From contig JASFAU010000006.1 of the NCBI GenBank assembly GCA_039704465.1, forward strand, positions 62,001-126,000: a stretch of DNA of 64,000 bases, written 5' to 3'. This DNA is from Plasmodiophora brassicae (taxonomy: Eukaryota; Endomyxa; Phytomyxea; Plasmodiophorida; Plasmodiophoridae). The position numbers and the translations under genes were made by a program. Of this stretch, positions 46,481 through 56,278 are shown in pieces (the stretch's first letter is position 1; each line of letters opens with the position of its first letter). The notes beneath the pieces are model-generated. The model did not search any database. It had not been told where the DNA came from and was given only the letters and a program-made list of their open reading frames with translations.

Positions 46481-46751
46481 TGCGCCAGTCTCTTGGTAGA
46501 GCGTACCAGTCTCTGGGTCGACAGCACCAGTCTCCGGGTGGAATGACCCAGTCTCTGGGTGGAATACACCAGTCCCTGGGTGGAGTGCTCCCGTCTCTGG
46601 GTGGAGTATCCCAGGTTTTGGGTGGAGTGCACCAGTTTCTGGGTGCTGAATCCCAATTCGACACCCTGTGACCTGTTTGGGTGAAAAGTGACAAAGTCTG
46701 GGTGTTGCATCCCAGGCTCTAGGTGTGACGTACCAAATATTGGGTGCTCCA
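46481..46751. repeat. 21-bp minisatellite, about 13 units
   Basis: Units resembling CACCAGTCTCTGGGTGGAGT plus one base repeat in tandem with a fixed 21-bp period; the first eight are most alike and the last four are degenerate. The array is open in several frames, reading HPETGAL on the minus strand and HQSLGGV on the plus strand. Whether it is translated is unknown. Confidence 0.85.
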
Positions 46752-46906
46752 ACCTTTTTGTCGATCTGGGGCACGCTGCGCCAGGAGTGGTTCTCGACCC
46801 TGCCACCAAACACGACCGTACTCGACCTGTACGGTAGTGATCCTCACTATGCGCAATGTGTGGTACACGTATGGGGACGCCGCTCCTGAATGATGGGATC
46901 GCACAG

Positions 46907-48965
46907 GTACCTCAACAGAAACCGCATCGAATCCATTCAGGGGAAGCGCGTATTCGAACGGTTCTCGATGGTTGAGGTGCTGTACGTGTCCTCCTGCGCG
47001 TGGACAGCCAGCGTGACACTGTTTGACGATGGCCGTTCAGGCTCCTCTGCGACAATCGCATCTCGACGATAGCGCCCGGCGCGTTCGAGGGATTGCCGTC
47101 TCTGATGATACTGTATTCTTGCCAATGTGCCCTGCCTGTGGGTCGCCTGCGGTTGTCTGATTGATTAGCAGCGATCTAAAGTGTAACTGGATCTCGACGA
47201 TCGAGAAGGGCACGTTCACTGGGCTGTTGTCGTCGTTGGAGGAGCTGTAATTCCGTCACCACCATCACCACCACCTCCGCATCGTCCAATGCGACTGTCT
47301 GACTAGACCACAGATGCCTGCAGAACAATTCGCTGTCGGTCGTACCGGACGGTGTCTTCGAGGGCATGTCGCTGCTGTCTCATCTGTATGCATCATCGGC
47401 CGGTCGTCCCAGACGTGCTCTGACTGTGGGCGTGCACAGTGAGCTCTCGGGGAACCAGGTTTCACGATTGGCGGCCGGAACCTTCAAGGGCCTGCCAGCA
47501 CTAAGATATCTGTAACACGGCATCGCGTCCCTGTCAGCCGGTGCAAACGCGCCTGCCCTGACTAGGTCGTGTCCTTTCACAGGCGTCTATACGGTAACCG
47601 GATCGCAGCGATTGACGAGGGCGCTTTCGACGGTTTGTCATCGTTGCTGGAGCTGTGATGCGCGCTTACCCCAACCTGGTGGCCTGCGTTGTTAACAGCC
47701 CGGTACCTGCAGGTCCCTGAGCAGCAACTGTGTCTCGTCACGATTGTCGACCGGAACCTTCCCGGGCCTGTCGGCGCTAACACATCTGTAACGTGGCATC
47801 GCCTCTGCTTCTGCTGGTGCGATCGAGCGTACCTTGACTGGATCATGCCCCCTGCACAGGGATATAAGCCGTAGTCGGATCCCGGCGATCGACGAGGGCG
47901 CTTTCGACGATCTGTCGTCGTTGCGCGAATTGTAATGCGTGCCCGTGCCTGCGTTCGGCTGTTGGTTGACAATCGGGTACGCTCAGGAATCTCAGCGGCA
48001 ACTGTATCTCGTCACGAGTATCGACCGGAATCTTCAAGGGCCTGTCGGCGCTAACCCTTCTGTAACGCGGCATCGCGCCCCTTTCTGCTGGTGCGAACGC
48101 ACCTGCCCTGACTGCGTCGTGACCGTGCACAGGGATCTAAGCGGTAATAGGATCGCGGCGATCGACAAGGGCGCTTTCGACGATCTGTCGTCGTTGCAGA
48201 GACTGTGACTCACGTACCCGTACCTGCGTTCGGCTGTTGGTTGACGGCCTATCCCGATTAGGAACCTCTCCAGTAACATGATCTCGTCACGATTGGCGAC
48301 CGGTACTTTCAAGAATCTGTCGTCGCTAACCCACCTGTAACGTAGCATCATGTCCCTGTCCGGCGGTGGAAACACGCCTGCCCTGACATGGACGTGGCCC
48401 CGCACAGGTATCTTGACCGTAATCGGGTCGCGGCGATCGACGTGGGCGCTTTCGACGGTCTGTCGTCGTTGTACAAACTGTGACGCGTGTACCCGTATCT
48501 GCGTTTGGTCTGGTTGGTTAACGGCTTGATGCATGCAGGCACCTGCAGGGCAACTGGATCTCGGCGATTGCAAAGGGTACCTTCCAGGGAGTGTCCGCGC
48601 TCGAGCAACTGTGATGCGCTGGGCCCGCCTGAGACACGTTGATCGTTTGACATACCTGCAGGCATCTGGACCACAACCAGATCTGGACGATCGAACCGGG
48701 CGCCCTGGAGGGGGTATTCTGGCTGTCGGATCGGTACTCATGTGTCTCTGAGCTCTGGGACCGCTGTCGTATTTTAACCTCCGGCGCGCAGAGACCAAGA
48801 AGACTCAACGGACGAAGATGAGTGCCGCCCGATCTTTTATCTGTACGTCGGGCCGCGTGCTCCTGCGTTGGCGATCGCGTTTCGTACCTTGAACTGCGGC
48901 ACAGGTTCCTGGCGGGGAACCCGATCTGTGAGGAATGGGGCGACGACCAGTACGTCGCTAGGTAG
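46907..48965 (+). CDS. Leucine-rich-repeat protein with one repeat per exon
   Basis: At least fourteen LRRs, each on its own 72-78 nt exon. Starts are 46907, 47041, 47169, 47314, 47440, 47583, 47713, 47860, 47987, 48133, 48262, 48408, 48539 and 48662. Two further exons (48792-48842, 48905-48965) end with EEWGDDQYVAR and a stop. Each exon reads like LSGNRIAAIDEGAFDGLSSL, the 24-residue extracellular-type LRR. Each intron splits the same Leu codon after CT (phase 2), so exons can be added or lost without breaking the frame. The 5' end, where a signal peptide would be expected, was not identified. The final 30 residues are acidic, with one Cys in each of the last two exons. Probably a recognition or adhesion protein; ligand unknown. 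Confidence 0.8.
47440..48610 (+). repeat. Higher-order 275-bp tandem repeat (two exons plus two introns)
   Basis: Exon pairs recur with starts at 47440, 47713, 47987, 48262 and 48539, a period of 273-277 bp. Both introns are copied too: the 71-72 nt type begins GTAACRYRGCATC and ends near CACAG, and the 55-59 nt type contains GTTCGGCTGTTGGTTGAC-like sequence. Conservation of introns as well as exons shows that the unit was amplified as DNA, fairly recently. Confidence 0.85.
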
Positions 48966-49995
48966 TGTGACTTAGGCCTGCCGCATCCAATGCAAATCAT
49001 CCGACCTGCGCCTCGCTGATTCAGCGGATTGCCAAACGGCGTAAAAGTCTTAGTACGATGGTGAGAGCTGATCTGCTCCGTACTTCGTTTCGGCCGTGCC
49101 CCCCTTCATTTGACCACCAATACACTGTGTTGCTCTGCAAGAGGAGGCGCTCATTGCCGCTGCATCTGAAGCCAGCCCTAACTCAGGACGTCGAATATTT
49201 GCTTGCCTCCGCGATAATGAGAAGAAAGACCAGACGGAGGGCGGTTATCAGCTGGCGCAGAAGACGGTTCATCCTGTCTCCGAGGGATAAACGTTTGGAG
49301 GAAAGCTCGTCAATCTGCCGCCTGGCGTCAGGCGCACCAATCGTCATTGGGCAAGTCGCCACACGCGCGCTCACATACGTGGCCAACTTTCAGCAGCACC
49401 TGCGCTCCTGTGCCTGTTGTAGATGCCCTTGCAGAATTCTTGCTTGCATCTGCCGCAGAATGCCTTAGGCGCTTGCAACCGCTTGTGTGGACCGGACAGC
49501 CCAACTAGGCCACGAGATCAGCTACCCTTGTGGCCTAGTTCAGCGGTACTGTATTGCCTTGGCGGAGCGTGGTTCTGTGATGGACGTGTTCCTTCATCCC
49601 AGCGCCGACTACCTTGATGACGATGTCCAATCGTCCAAAGCGCGTCCGCCCAAATTTCTTGTAGGCACCGTTCTGCTGATGGTTCTAGCTGGCTAGCTGG
49701 AGCGATCCTGGGATGCAGGGTGCCGAATTGTGAGCTGGGTAGGTCGTAGTGGTCGCTGCAGGCGTGGTCATGTGGCGATAGCCGATTGGTGTGCTGGAGC
49801 CGGTGAATGCATGTCCCGAACGTCCTGCACTGCCTCAGGTCAACCATGTGTTCGGCGTGTTCGGAGCCTGGTGAACTTCCGTGGCTTACATCGTCAATGT
49901 GTATCGGTCGCAAGCGTCGTAATACCTTTCCCGCCGAGCGATGGGTTCGCCCTGTGACTGCCCAGCTGCTTGGTGGTTTGCTGACCAACGCAACG
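48966..49995. other. Unresolved minus-strand coding candidates
   Basis: No complete gene could be built in this kilobase. On the minus strand, 49475-49396 reads a Cys-pair segment (FCGRCKQEFCKGIYNRHR), and 49325-49200 reads a basic stretch followed by a hydrophobic helix (LITALRLVFLLIIAEA). A 60-nt exon at 49672-49613 (AYKKFGRTRFGRLDIVIK) splices to AIQYR and a stop at 49540. These have host-like splice sites and may be parts of one or two short genes, but I cannot join them with confidence. Confidence 0.3.
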
Positions 49996-50172
49996 ATGGA
50001 CATCAGCGATGTCAGCCGCGTGGAGGCGCTCCTGCAGCAGGTCAGAGCGAGGGCGGTGGCGCGCCAGGCGAGACCGGACGTGTCGGCGCTCGACGAGGTC
50101 CTCGACCTGCTGCATAGCGAGTTAATCCTGCGACGTGCAGCGCATCAGGAGACCGACATGCAGCAGGCATAG
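49996..50172 (+). CDS. Short helical protein, hypothetical
   Basis: 58-residue frame from ATG 49996, rich in Leu, Arg and Ala with coiled-coil spacing (VEALLQQVRARAVARQ). Downstream, 50186-50274 reads an Ala/Pro-rich segment ending VKPAE and a stop in a different frame, which may be a further exon. No family is recognised. Confidence 0.3.
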   Translation: MDISDVSRVEALLQQVRARAVARQARPDVSALDEVLDLLHSELILRRAAHQETDMQQA

Positions 50173-50448
50173 GTTCCGCGCTGGACGACCTGCCGGCAGG
50201 CGGCGCTGCTGTCGCGCCTGCAGCGAACCCGGATCCGGCACAACCTGCGATCCAGGTGAAACCAGCTGAGTAAAATGTCTCCACGATATGAGGTTTGGTG
50301 TGGCTGCGTACCTAGACGTCGACGCGTACTGTTGCTGGTTGTCGTCCACCTCGGCCGTCCCGCTGGCGCTCGTCTTGCAACGTCCCGATTGTCATCCTGG
50401 GTGCTGTTCAGTTCCGAATATGTGGACGGGGGTTACGCCAATGCCCCT

Positions 50449-50802
50449 TCAGTTCGTTGGGTGGTAGCCCGTCGACCATGCCCGGCTTGCCGGTGATCTC
50501 CCACGGTCGACACTCTCCGTTCTACGCTCGTTGGCGTTCGTCAGCGGCCAGGCGCGGGCGTAGGAACGATGTTGACCGCGCGGCGCCGGCAGCATACCGA
50601 TCGGGGCAATCCGATGCGTCAACAGCAGGTCCCGCCACAAACAGGGCATCCGGGACATGCTGGCGACGAACGGCTGATCCCCTCGCAGCGGGTACGTCAG
50701 GTCGTTTACGAAGGCGTAAGCTGCCGCTTGTGCAGCTTTCTTAACCTTTGATGGCGTTTCCTCTGCAGGTTCGTTGTCTGGGACAGGCGATGCTGTCAAC
50801 AC
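50449..50802 (-). CDS. Hypothetical protein, uncertain
   Basis: 117-residue minus-strand frame. The central part (AYAFVNDLTYPLRGDQPFVA, then RMPCLWRDLLLTHRIAPIG) looks protein-like; the ends look like read-through into non-coding sequence, so it may be one exon of a larger gene. Function not recognised. Confidence 0.3.
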   Translation of the reverse strand: MLTASPVPDNEPAEETPSKVKKAAQAAAYAFVNDLTYPLRGDQPFVASMSRMPCLWRDLLLTHRIAPIGMLPAPRGQHRSYARAWPLTNANERRTESVDRGRSPASRAWSTGYHPTN

Positions 50803-51103
50803 TGACTGAGCAGATGATCTTCATGCCCCTGGCATTGACGTGAATGAGCGCGACAACCGCAAGATGACGCCGCTTCACCGGGACGCGATTGCCGGCAGGG
50901 TCGACATTGCCGCGTTGCTGATCGAAGCCCCAGGCATCAATGTCAACGCACACGACGTTTACAAGTTGACGCCTTTGCATAGGGCGACGACCCACAGCAA
51001 AGCCGCTATCGTCGGCTTGCTGCTGCATGCGCCCGGGATCGATGTTAACGCATGCGACAGGTGCCAAATGTCGCCACTACATATCGCCATGGCTGCTGGA
51101 GAC

Positions 51104-51140
<37 letters not shown>

Positions 51141-51180
51141 CGTCAGCATGCTGGTCGGGGATCCCGGGTCGATGCCATGA
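50784..51180 (+). pseudogene. Ankyrin-repeat gene fragment disrupted by a GA tract
   Basis: Three ankyrin repeats are visible: KMTPLHRDAIAGRVDIAALL, then YKLTPLHRATTHSKAAIVGL, then QMSPLHIAMAAGD, linked by APGIDVNACD-type loops. At 51106 a (GA)16 tract begins; beyond it the ankyrin pattern resumes (DIVSMLVGDPGSM) in another frame and meets a stop. Upstream the pattern fades before any ATG. Both ends are therefore broken, consistent with a decaying copy, although a spliced form avoiding the tract cannot be excluded. Confidence 0.55.
51106..51137. repeat. (GA)16 microsatellite
   Basis: Thirty-two bases of alternating G and A. It lies inside the ankyrin fragment and shifts its frame. Confidence 0.95.
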
Positions 51181-51400
51181 CAGATCCAAGTTCCACCGAG
51201 CGATACAGGACTGGACAGCGAAGGCGCCGCAGCGCAGCATGACGGGTAACCGTCAGTCCGACATGGGCAATGTGCCTACGACCACGAAAGCAAGTATTGC
51301 CGTTACGGACGGGAACGAGATACTCACGACCGATGTGACGACAGGATTGGATGTACAGGCGCACAGCGTATCGTGTCGTTTACTGTGGAAACGGCGGGAA

Positions 51401-51856
51401 TCAGCTTGCGGCGGTGCCATTGATCTCGAGGAGTTCAACGTCGAAGACGAGGGTGGAGTTCGGCGGGATGACGCCCGCAACGCCCTGCTCGCCGTAGGCA
51501 TAGTCGGGCGCGATCTTCAGCGTGGCGCGTTCGCCCAGCTTCATCTTGGCGACGCCTTCGTCCCATCCCTTGATGACCATGCCGCACCCAAGACGGAATC
51601 GGAACGGCCGGTTCTTGTCCCGAGAACTGTCAAACTTGGTCCCGTTCACCAGCGTCCCGACATAGTGAACCTGGACGTCAGTGTCAGCGATATCGCTTCG
51701 CCGGCGGCGCAAACAGGACGCCGACGGACCACGACATTGTCACCGGGCTTGGGCGTCGGCCCGCTGCCTGGTTTGATGACATCTGACGATGCGCAGATCA
51801 GCAGGCGTATCGCGACGAGAGGGACCGGTCGTCGACGTACCGATGACGACGCCCAT
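51401..51856 (-). CDS. FKBP12-type peptidyl-prolyl isomerase
   Basis: Exons 51856-51841, 51782-51730 and 51670-51401 give 112 residues, the size of FKBP12. Conserved binding-pocket segments are visible: [20 protein letters not shown], the [18 protein letters not shown] core with the central Trp, the [15 protein letters not shown] loop and the VFDVELLEI end. Cytosolic prolyl isomerase and likely FK506/rapamycin binder. The first exon codes only five residues and part of a sixth; the start was chosen because it restores the family N-terminus ([13 protein letters not shown]). Introns 58 and 59 nt. Confidence 0.92.
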
Positions 51857-52195
51857 GTTTCGTGGGAATGGCACTGTTACAGTCGACAATGCGCGGCGGT
51901 GCCAAGCTGAGATTGCCGACCGCAAATACATTCAGGAGGGGCGGGCGATCCGCGCGGTGGCGCACTGGCGGCCTCTGTTACCGCTTTGGTCTCGCGGCTC
52001 TTGCCGGACGCGAACGACTGCCCCAATCGGGCCGGAAGTTTTGCCCTTCGCACGCGTCGCCGCCACTGTCGCACTCCTTCTGGATCCACTCGCAATTATT
52101 CCCTGTTGTGCGCGAGCGGGAGCGCCTGGACGACCTACACGTTCCGCCAGCTTGCGTTCGGGTCCAACCAGGGCGGATGTATATTTACTAGTAAG

Positions 52196-53824
52196 TCATT
52201 GCAATGATGCTGATTGTAGGACAACTGGGTCGTCGGTGGGCGCCGACGATGGCGACTTGGCGGCCCGCGCCATCAGCATGCTGACGCCGATCAGGGTAAG
52301 GCTGATGCCGATAAAGAACCCGAGGGCCTGCAGCGGTGCGAACTTGCTCAGATCCCCGAGAATGAAACTCGTGAAGCAGGATGTCGTCAGGATGTTTGTC
52401 GACGTGTACAGCGGAACAACCTACCCTACTTATCAGATGCGAACGTTGCCAGGACGTTTATCGTCATCGGGTACCCAGAGTGATTCGTAGAAGCGTAGCG
52501 ACATGTTCAGCAAGGTAATCTGTAGCCCAGCAGCCATGCAAAGCAGCGTCACGATCACCCACGATCCAACGTATTGGAACTTGACGCTATTGTCAGTCCT
52601 GCAACCGGCCACACAATGTACAATGTTCCCCTACCTGGTTGTCCCCAGCCACCGTGTTGAACAGGAGCTCGTTGACAGCTTTCGCCAGCAGTGCTGTAAA
52701 CGAACCGCATGACCCCGCCAGCAATGGCATGGCGCAACGGTGCAGCCACAGCTTCGACCGGATGGACGTCAGTCGCCAGCAGCGGCCGGAAGGGATTAGC
52801 GAGATGAACTCCATCAGCGGGTGCATTGGCGGTTCCGGTGCGCCCTCCTCAATGGCAACGTCGCCGTCAAACTGGCCAGAACCAGCAGCGTCAGACACTC
52901 CAGCCAGGGGGAAGGGCGCGGGAACAGTCGCCCACCACCGACCGATTCAACATATGGGTACGATTCGTGCATGAGCTGTTGCCTGTACTGCTGGCAAGGG
53001 CGTCAGAAGCGGCACACGCGTGCCTAAAAGCATTTCGTACGATTTCCAGTGCTCGGGAGGGCAGGAAACGATGTGCTATCATCGCCAACGCCACCTGTTC
53101 AGACGGGCGTTCAGCAGGGAGACATTCATGGGATAGCGTGGTCGTGCACACCATCCAGAGGATGAACAAGACGCCAACGCAGATGGCCGTGGGGCGCAGC
53201 AGCGTATGAAGAAGCACATCCAGCTTCATGTTCGGCGAATCGTGATCGCTGAATCGGACGGCGACCGTTGTCCCACAAAACACGAGCTGGGAGCGGTCAG
53301 TTGTTGGACGGGCTCCCGATCAGGACGACCTACAGCCGTCACTGCGATATCCCGGATGTCGGCGCGCTCTCCAACGATAAACGGTGCCACGATCATGTTC
53401 AACGTCATTGTCAGTGCGCTGAAGGGCGCCAGCGTCGTGCTCGACGAGAACTCGTACGCTGCCCTGATCACGCGTCCATCAGCAGTGTGCCGTTTGGGCT
53501 GGGCCGATTCGGATACATGTCAAAGATGGCTTCCACGAACACCAGCGATATGCCTGCGCTTGCGAGTTCGTCAGCCGGTTTCGATAGCAATCAATGGTTC
53601 GATGACCAATGATGTTCAGTAGTTGTTTGTGGGGTGGCCGCTGCTGTCTGGTGTGCAGCAGGGCGTTTCGCAGCTGTGTGCTCATCATCAGACACGGGCC
53701 GATCGGTATGGATGACAGAGGCCCGCGCGACCTGGGAGACACGCTGCAGGTTCATGCCGATGCAGCTGAACAGACTGCCGCAGCAGGCCAGGACGACACC
53801 GTACATCCATGCCATCGATGGCAC
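52196..53824 (-). CDS. NIPA-like membrane transporter (DUF803 family)
   Basis: A multi-exon minus-strand gene with about nine membrane helices. Diagnostic pieces are the first helix YGVVLACCGSLFSCIGMNLQ, then TTLAPFSALTMTLNMIVAPF followed by GERADIRDIAVTA (the helix 3/4 region of NIPA proteins), LLAGSCGSFTALLAKAV, and a final helix LGFFIGISLTLIGVSMLMAR before a short tail. NIPA proteins are magnesium/cation transporters of the drug/metabolite transporter superfamily. At least five introns are needed; only some were placed. Start is ATG 53824, or 53812 in the same frame. Confidence 0.7.
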
Positions 53825-54036
53825 CCGACGACGACGCTGACTCGAGCAGTGCCACTCCTACTGGGACTTGACGGGAGGCCCAAACGGCAGCCTGGGTCAC
53901 CTGACTGACCTGACCTGTATCTCTGAACCTGCGACTGGCTGCCGCGTGTACCTCAGGCGCCGCCAGGTGATCTGTGCAACACGCCAATATCTCCCTGCAT
54001 GTGTACTCCTAGGGGCGATCATCTCCACACCCGCTC

Positions 54037-54314
54037 ATGGCCATGGCAAACGCAATGCTGAAGGCGCTGTTCGTCGTCGTCGTGGGCCTGGCCGCAGTCG
54101 GCAGCGCGGCGGACGCGGGGTTCCCCTCGAACAACGACAACCCGCCCTCGAACCAAATCTGCCAGCCCGGGTACCTGTACGACGGGCCCTCTGGCACCTG
54201 TATCGCCGTCGATGTTATCATTGCCCAGGTACCGCTCAATGCATTCGCCAGCGTTGTCCCATTCTGACCCAGTGCGTTCAGATCAAAGCCGAAAACCAGA
54301 ACGCAACGCCATAG
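54037..54314 (+). CDS. Small secreted cysteine-containing peptide
   Basis: Exons 54037-54228 and 54282-54314 encode 74 residues. A signal peptide (ALFVVVVGLAAVGSAADA) is followed by an Asn/Pro-rich stretch and a CQPGYLYDGPSGTC loop whose two Cys probably pair. The 53-nt intron joins to IKAENQNATP and a stop. No family recognised. It stands divergent from the NIPA-like gene. Secreted effector-like or wall protein are both possible. Confidence 0.55.
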
Positions 54315-54470
54315 GCCGCCGGATGTTCCATTGCAATACATACAGCGACATCTCCTTCGACTGGCGGACGCCCGTCCAATTCACGCGACCGTGGAAGGCG
54401 CGGCAGCACGGGCTGACAGACAATTGTTTATGAGCACAGAGATAAATGCCAGCGACAGTGCATGTCCCAT

Positions 54471-55026
54471 CTAGAACCCGCGGAATTGCTTCTTGCCCGT
54501 CGTGGACTGTGTTGCAACCCGTTCGATGCGGAGAACGTTGAAGCTGACAGTCTTGGACAGCGGGCGGCACTGGCCAACTGTGACGACATCGCCTTCGTTG
54601 ACACGGAAGCACGGCGAGCAGTGCACGGCCATGTTCTTGTGTCGCTTCTCGAAACGGTTGTACTTGCTGACGTAGTGAAGGTAGTCACGACGGATAATGA
54701 TCGTGCGCTTCATCTTGACCGACTTGACGACACCCGTCAAGAGGCGGCCGCGGATGGAGACGTTTCCGGTGAAGGGGCACTTCTTGTCGACGTAGGTACC
54801 CTCCATGGCCTCCTTGGGCGTCTTGAAGCCCATGCCGACATTCTTGAAGTAGTTCGTCCGCGGGGCCTTGCCCTTCTTGCCGATAACACGGCGAACGCCC
54901 TGGAAGACGGTCGGCTGCTTCTGGAACGCCTTCTCAATCTATGCCAACAGCATCCGGTCAGCGCCGAACGCTGATTCACCATCGGGACAGACGCCCGCAT
55001 ACCTGCTCGATGTGGGCGGACGACAT
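54471..55026 (-). CDS. RPS11: 40S ribosomal protein S11 (uS17)
   Basis: Exons 55026-55003 and 54938-54471 give 163 residues. The short first exon supplies MSSAHIEQ and splices to [12 protein letters not shown], the eukaryotic uS17 N-terminus. The core has [33 protein letters not shown] and the [18 protein letters not shown]-binding strand, and ends [11 protein letters not shown] tiny first exon followed by an intron is common in ribosomal protein genes. Confidence 0.95.
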
Positions 55027-55188
55027 GGTCGCTGAACGACAGGCAATGTGTTGGAGGAATCCGTGGCGGACTCCACGGACTCCGTGGCATATATGACGCC
55101 GGCCCTATTATCAGGGTCATCGTGACCCTGATATCCATTGCCCACCACGGTACGCTCCTGTCGATCGTGGCTGTTGGTGGCGCACGCA

Positions 55189-55347
55189 ATGGTCAAGGCC
55201 AAGTTCAAGATCGGCAGCGTCCATGGACGCATTATGTATGGCAGGGACGAAAAGGTGTTCCACCGGTCCGACATGCCAGCGGCGGCCCAGGTCACCGTGC
55301 GCAAAGGCAGCAACAGTTCAGCCCGAACCCTCATGTTTGCCGATTAG
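55189..55347 (+). CDS. Short basic ORF, hypothetical
   Basis: 52-residue frame beginning MVKAKFKIGSVHGRIMYGRD. It is divergent from RPS11 and has a clean start and stop. Basic and Ser-rich, with no recognised family. It could be the first exon of a longer gene. Confidence 0.3.
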   Translation: MVKAKFKIGSVHGRIMYGRDEKVFHRSDMPAAAQVTVRKGSNSSARTLMFAD

Positions 55348-55481
55348 GAAGCGCGCAGGCAAGTGACCAGCACATTAACGGAGATGCAGAGGGCAGCCAA
55401 GGTCTGTTGCCTTATCGGCTCAACGGCAAGCAGCTGTTCTAAGCAGCCGTAGGGGCTCGCTGCGCGACCGCCATGGAACCC

Positions 55482-56164
55482 GGAATGCCGAAGCGGCGTC
55501 GTTAACAACTGCCGGCGCCGGGCGCCCTGGGACAAACGTCCAGACCTCAAGCCTCAGGTGACCGACGGAGAGCCCACCCGGTTCGCAGGCATTGCGCCGA
55601 CAGCGGCCGCCCAGGTACATATTCGCGGTCGTGCGACCTTGCCGTGCGCTAGCCCGTTGATCGTATTTCGTCCAGAGGAGGTTGACAGTTCTACAAAGCC
55701 TACCGATCATAAACTCGCCTCTGAAGCCGGGACGCAAATCGCCAGAGGTTCGCGAATGGCAAATCAGCAGCAAGTTGGACCGGAAGGAATGCAAGGACTA
55801 CCCGGTTTCAACGTTGGGTCGTGTGCCCCCACCAGCATCGTACCGATCGGTGGTCGCTCAAGCCGCCCGAACAAGCAGGCCCAGCTTCGCCGCTGCGTCA
55901 CACGGCCCTGTCCTGCGTCAGGATTACACGCTGGACACATTGAAGGCGTACCTGGACGAGCAGCCTGGCGCCGGGCACGACGACCTCCACAAGTACACGC
56001 CTGTCCAGGAGAAGCAGTACCCATCCAGCGTTGTCAAGTACGAGCACATCGGGGCGTTCGCCGACGGCCAGTGGTCCTGCTGCTCGAGCGAGACGAGGAC
56101 GTCGCGCGGGTGCCGCAAGCTCGTGCACAGCCTGAAACGATGGGTCTACGACTCACCGCTGTGA
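55482..56164 (+). CDS. Protein with a C-terminal WSCC...GC cysteine motif
   Basis: The frame closing at 56164 reads SPLKPGRKSPEVREWQISSK, DYTLDTLKAYLDEQPG and, near the end, YEHIGAFADGQWSCCSSET followed by RGCRKLVHS. The His-Gly...Trp-x-Cys-Cys...Gly-Cys pattern resembles small zinc-binding modules seen at the ends of several eukaryotic proteins. The reading frame has no ATG of its own before the conserved part, so at least one 5' exon is spliced on, perhaps from an ATG near 55472-55484. The N-terminal structure is unresolved. Confidence 0.45.
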
Positions 56165-56278
56165 CGTCGCCGTCGCACAAATAGAGCTAGAGCGATCTTG
56201 TCGCGTGTGTCGTGTTCGAATGTATTATTGGGCGCAGGCAGCGACAGGGTGCCCGGCGACGATGATGGTCGACCAGAC

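Noticed and set aside
46907..48733. Regularly spaced 72-bp units separated by 55-72 bp, superficially like a CRISPR array
   Set aside because: The units are coding LRR exons with splice signals, the spacers are homologous introns, and the genome is eukaryotic.
51240..51400. Continuation of the ankyrin gene towards FKBP12
   Set aside because: The long plus-strand frame past 51180 runs antisense to FKBP12 and has no ankyrin signature.
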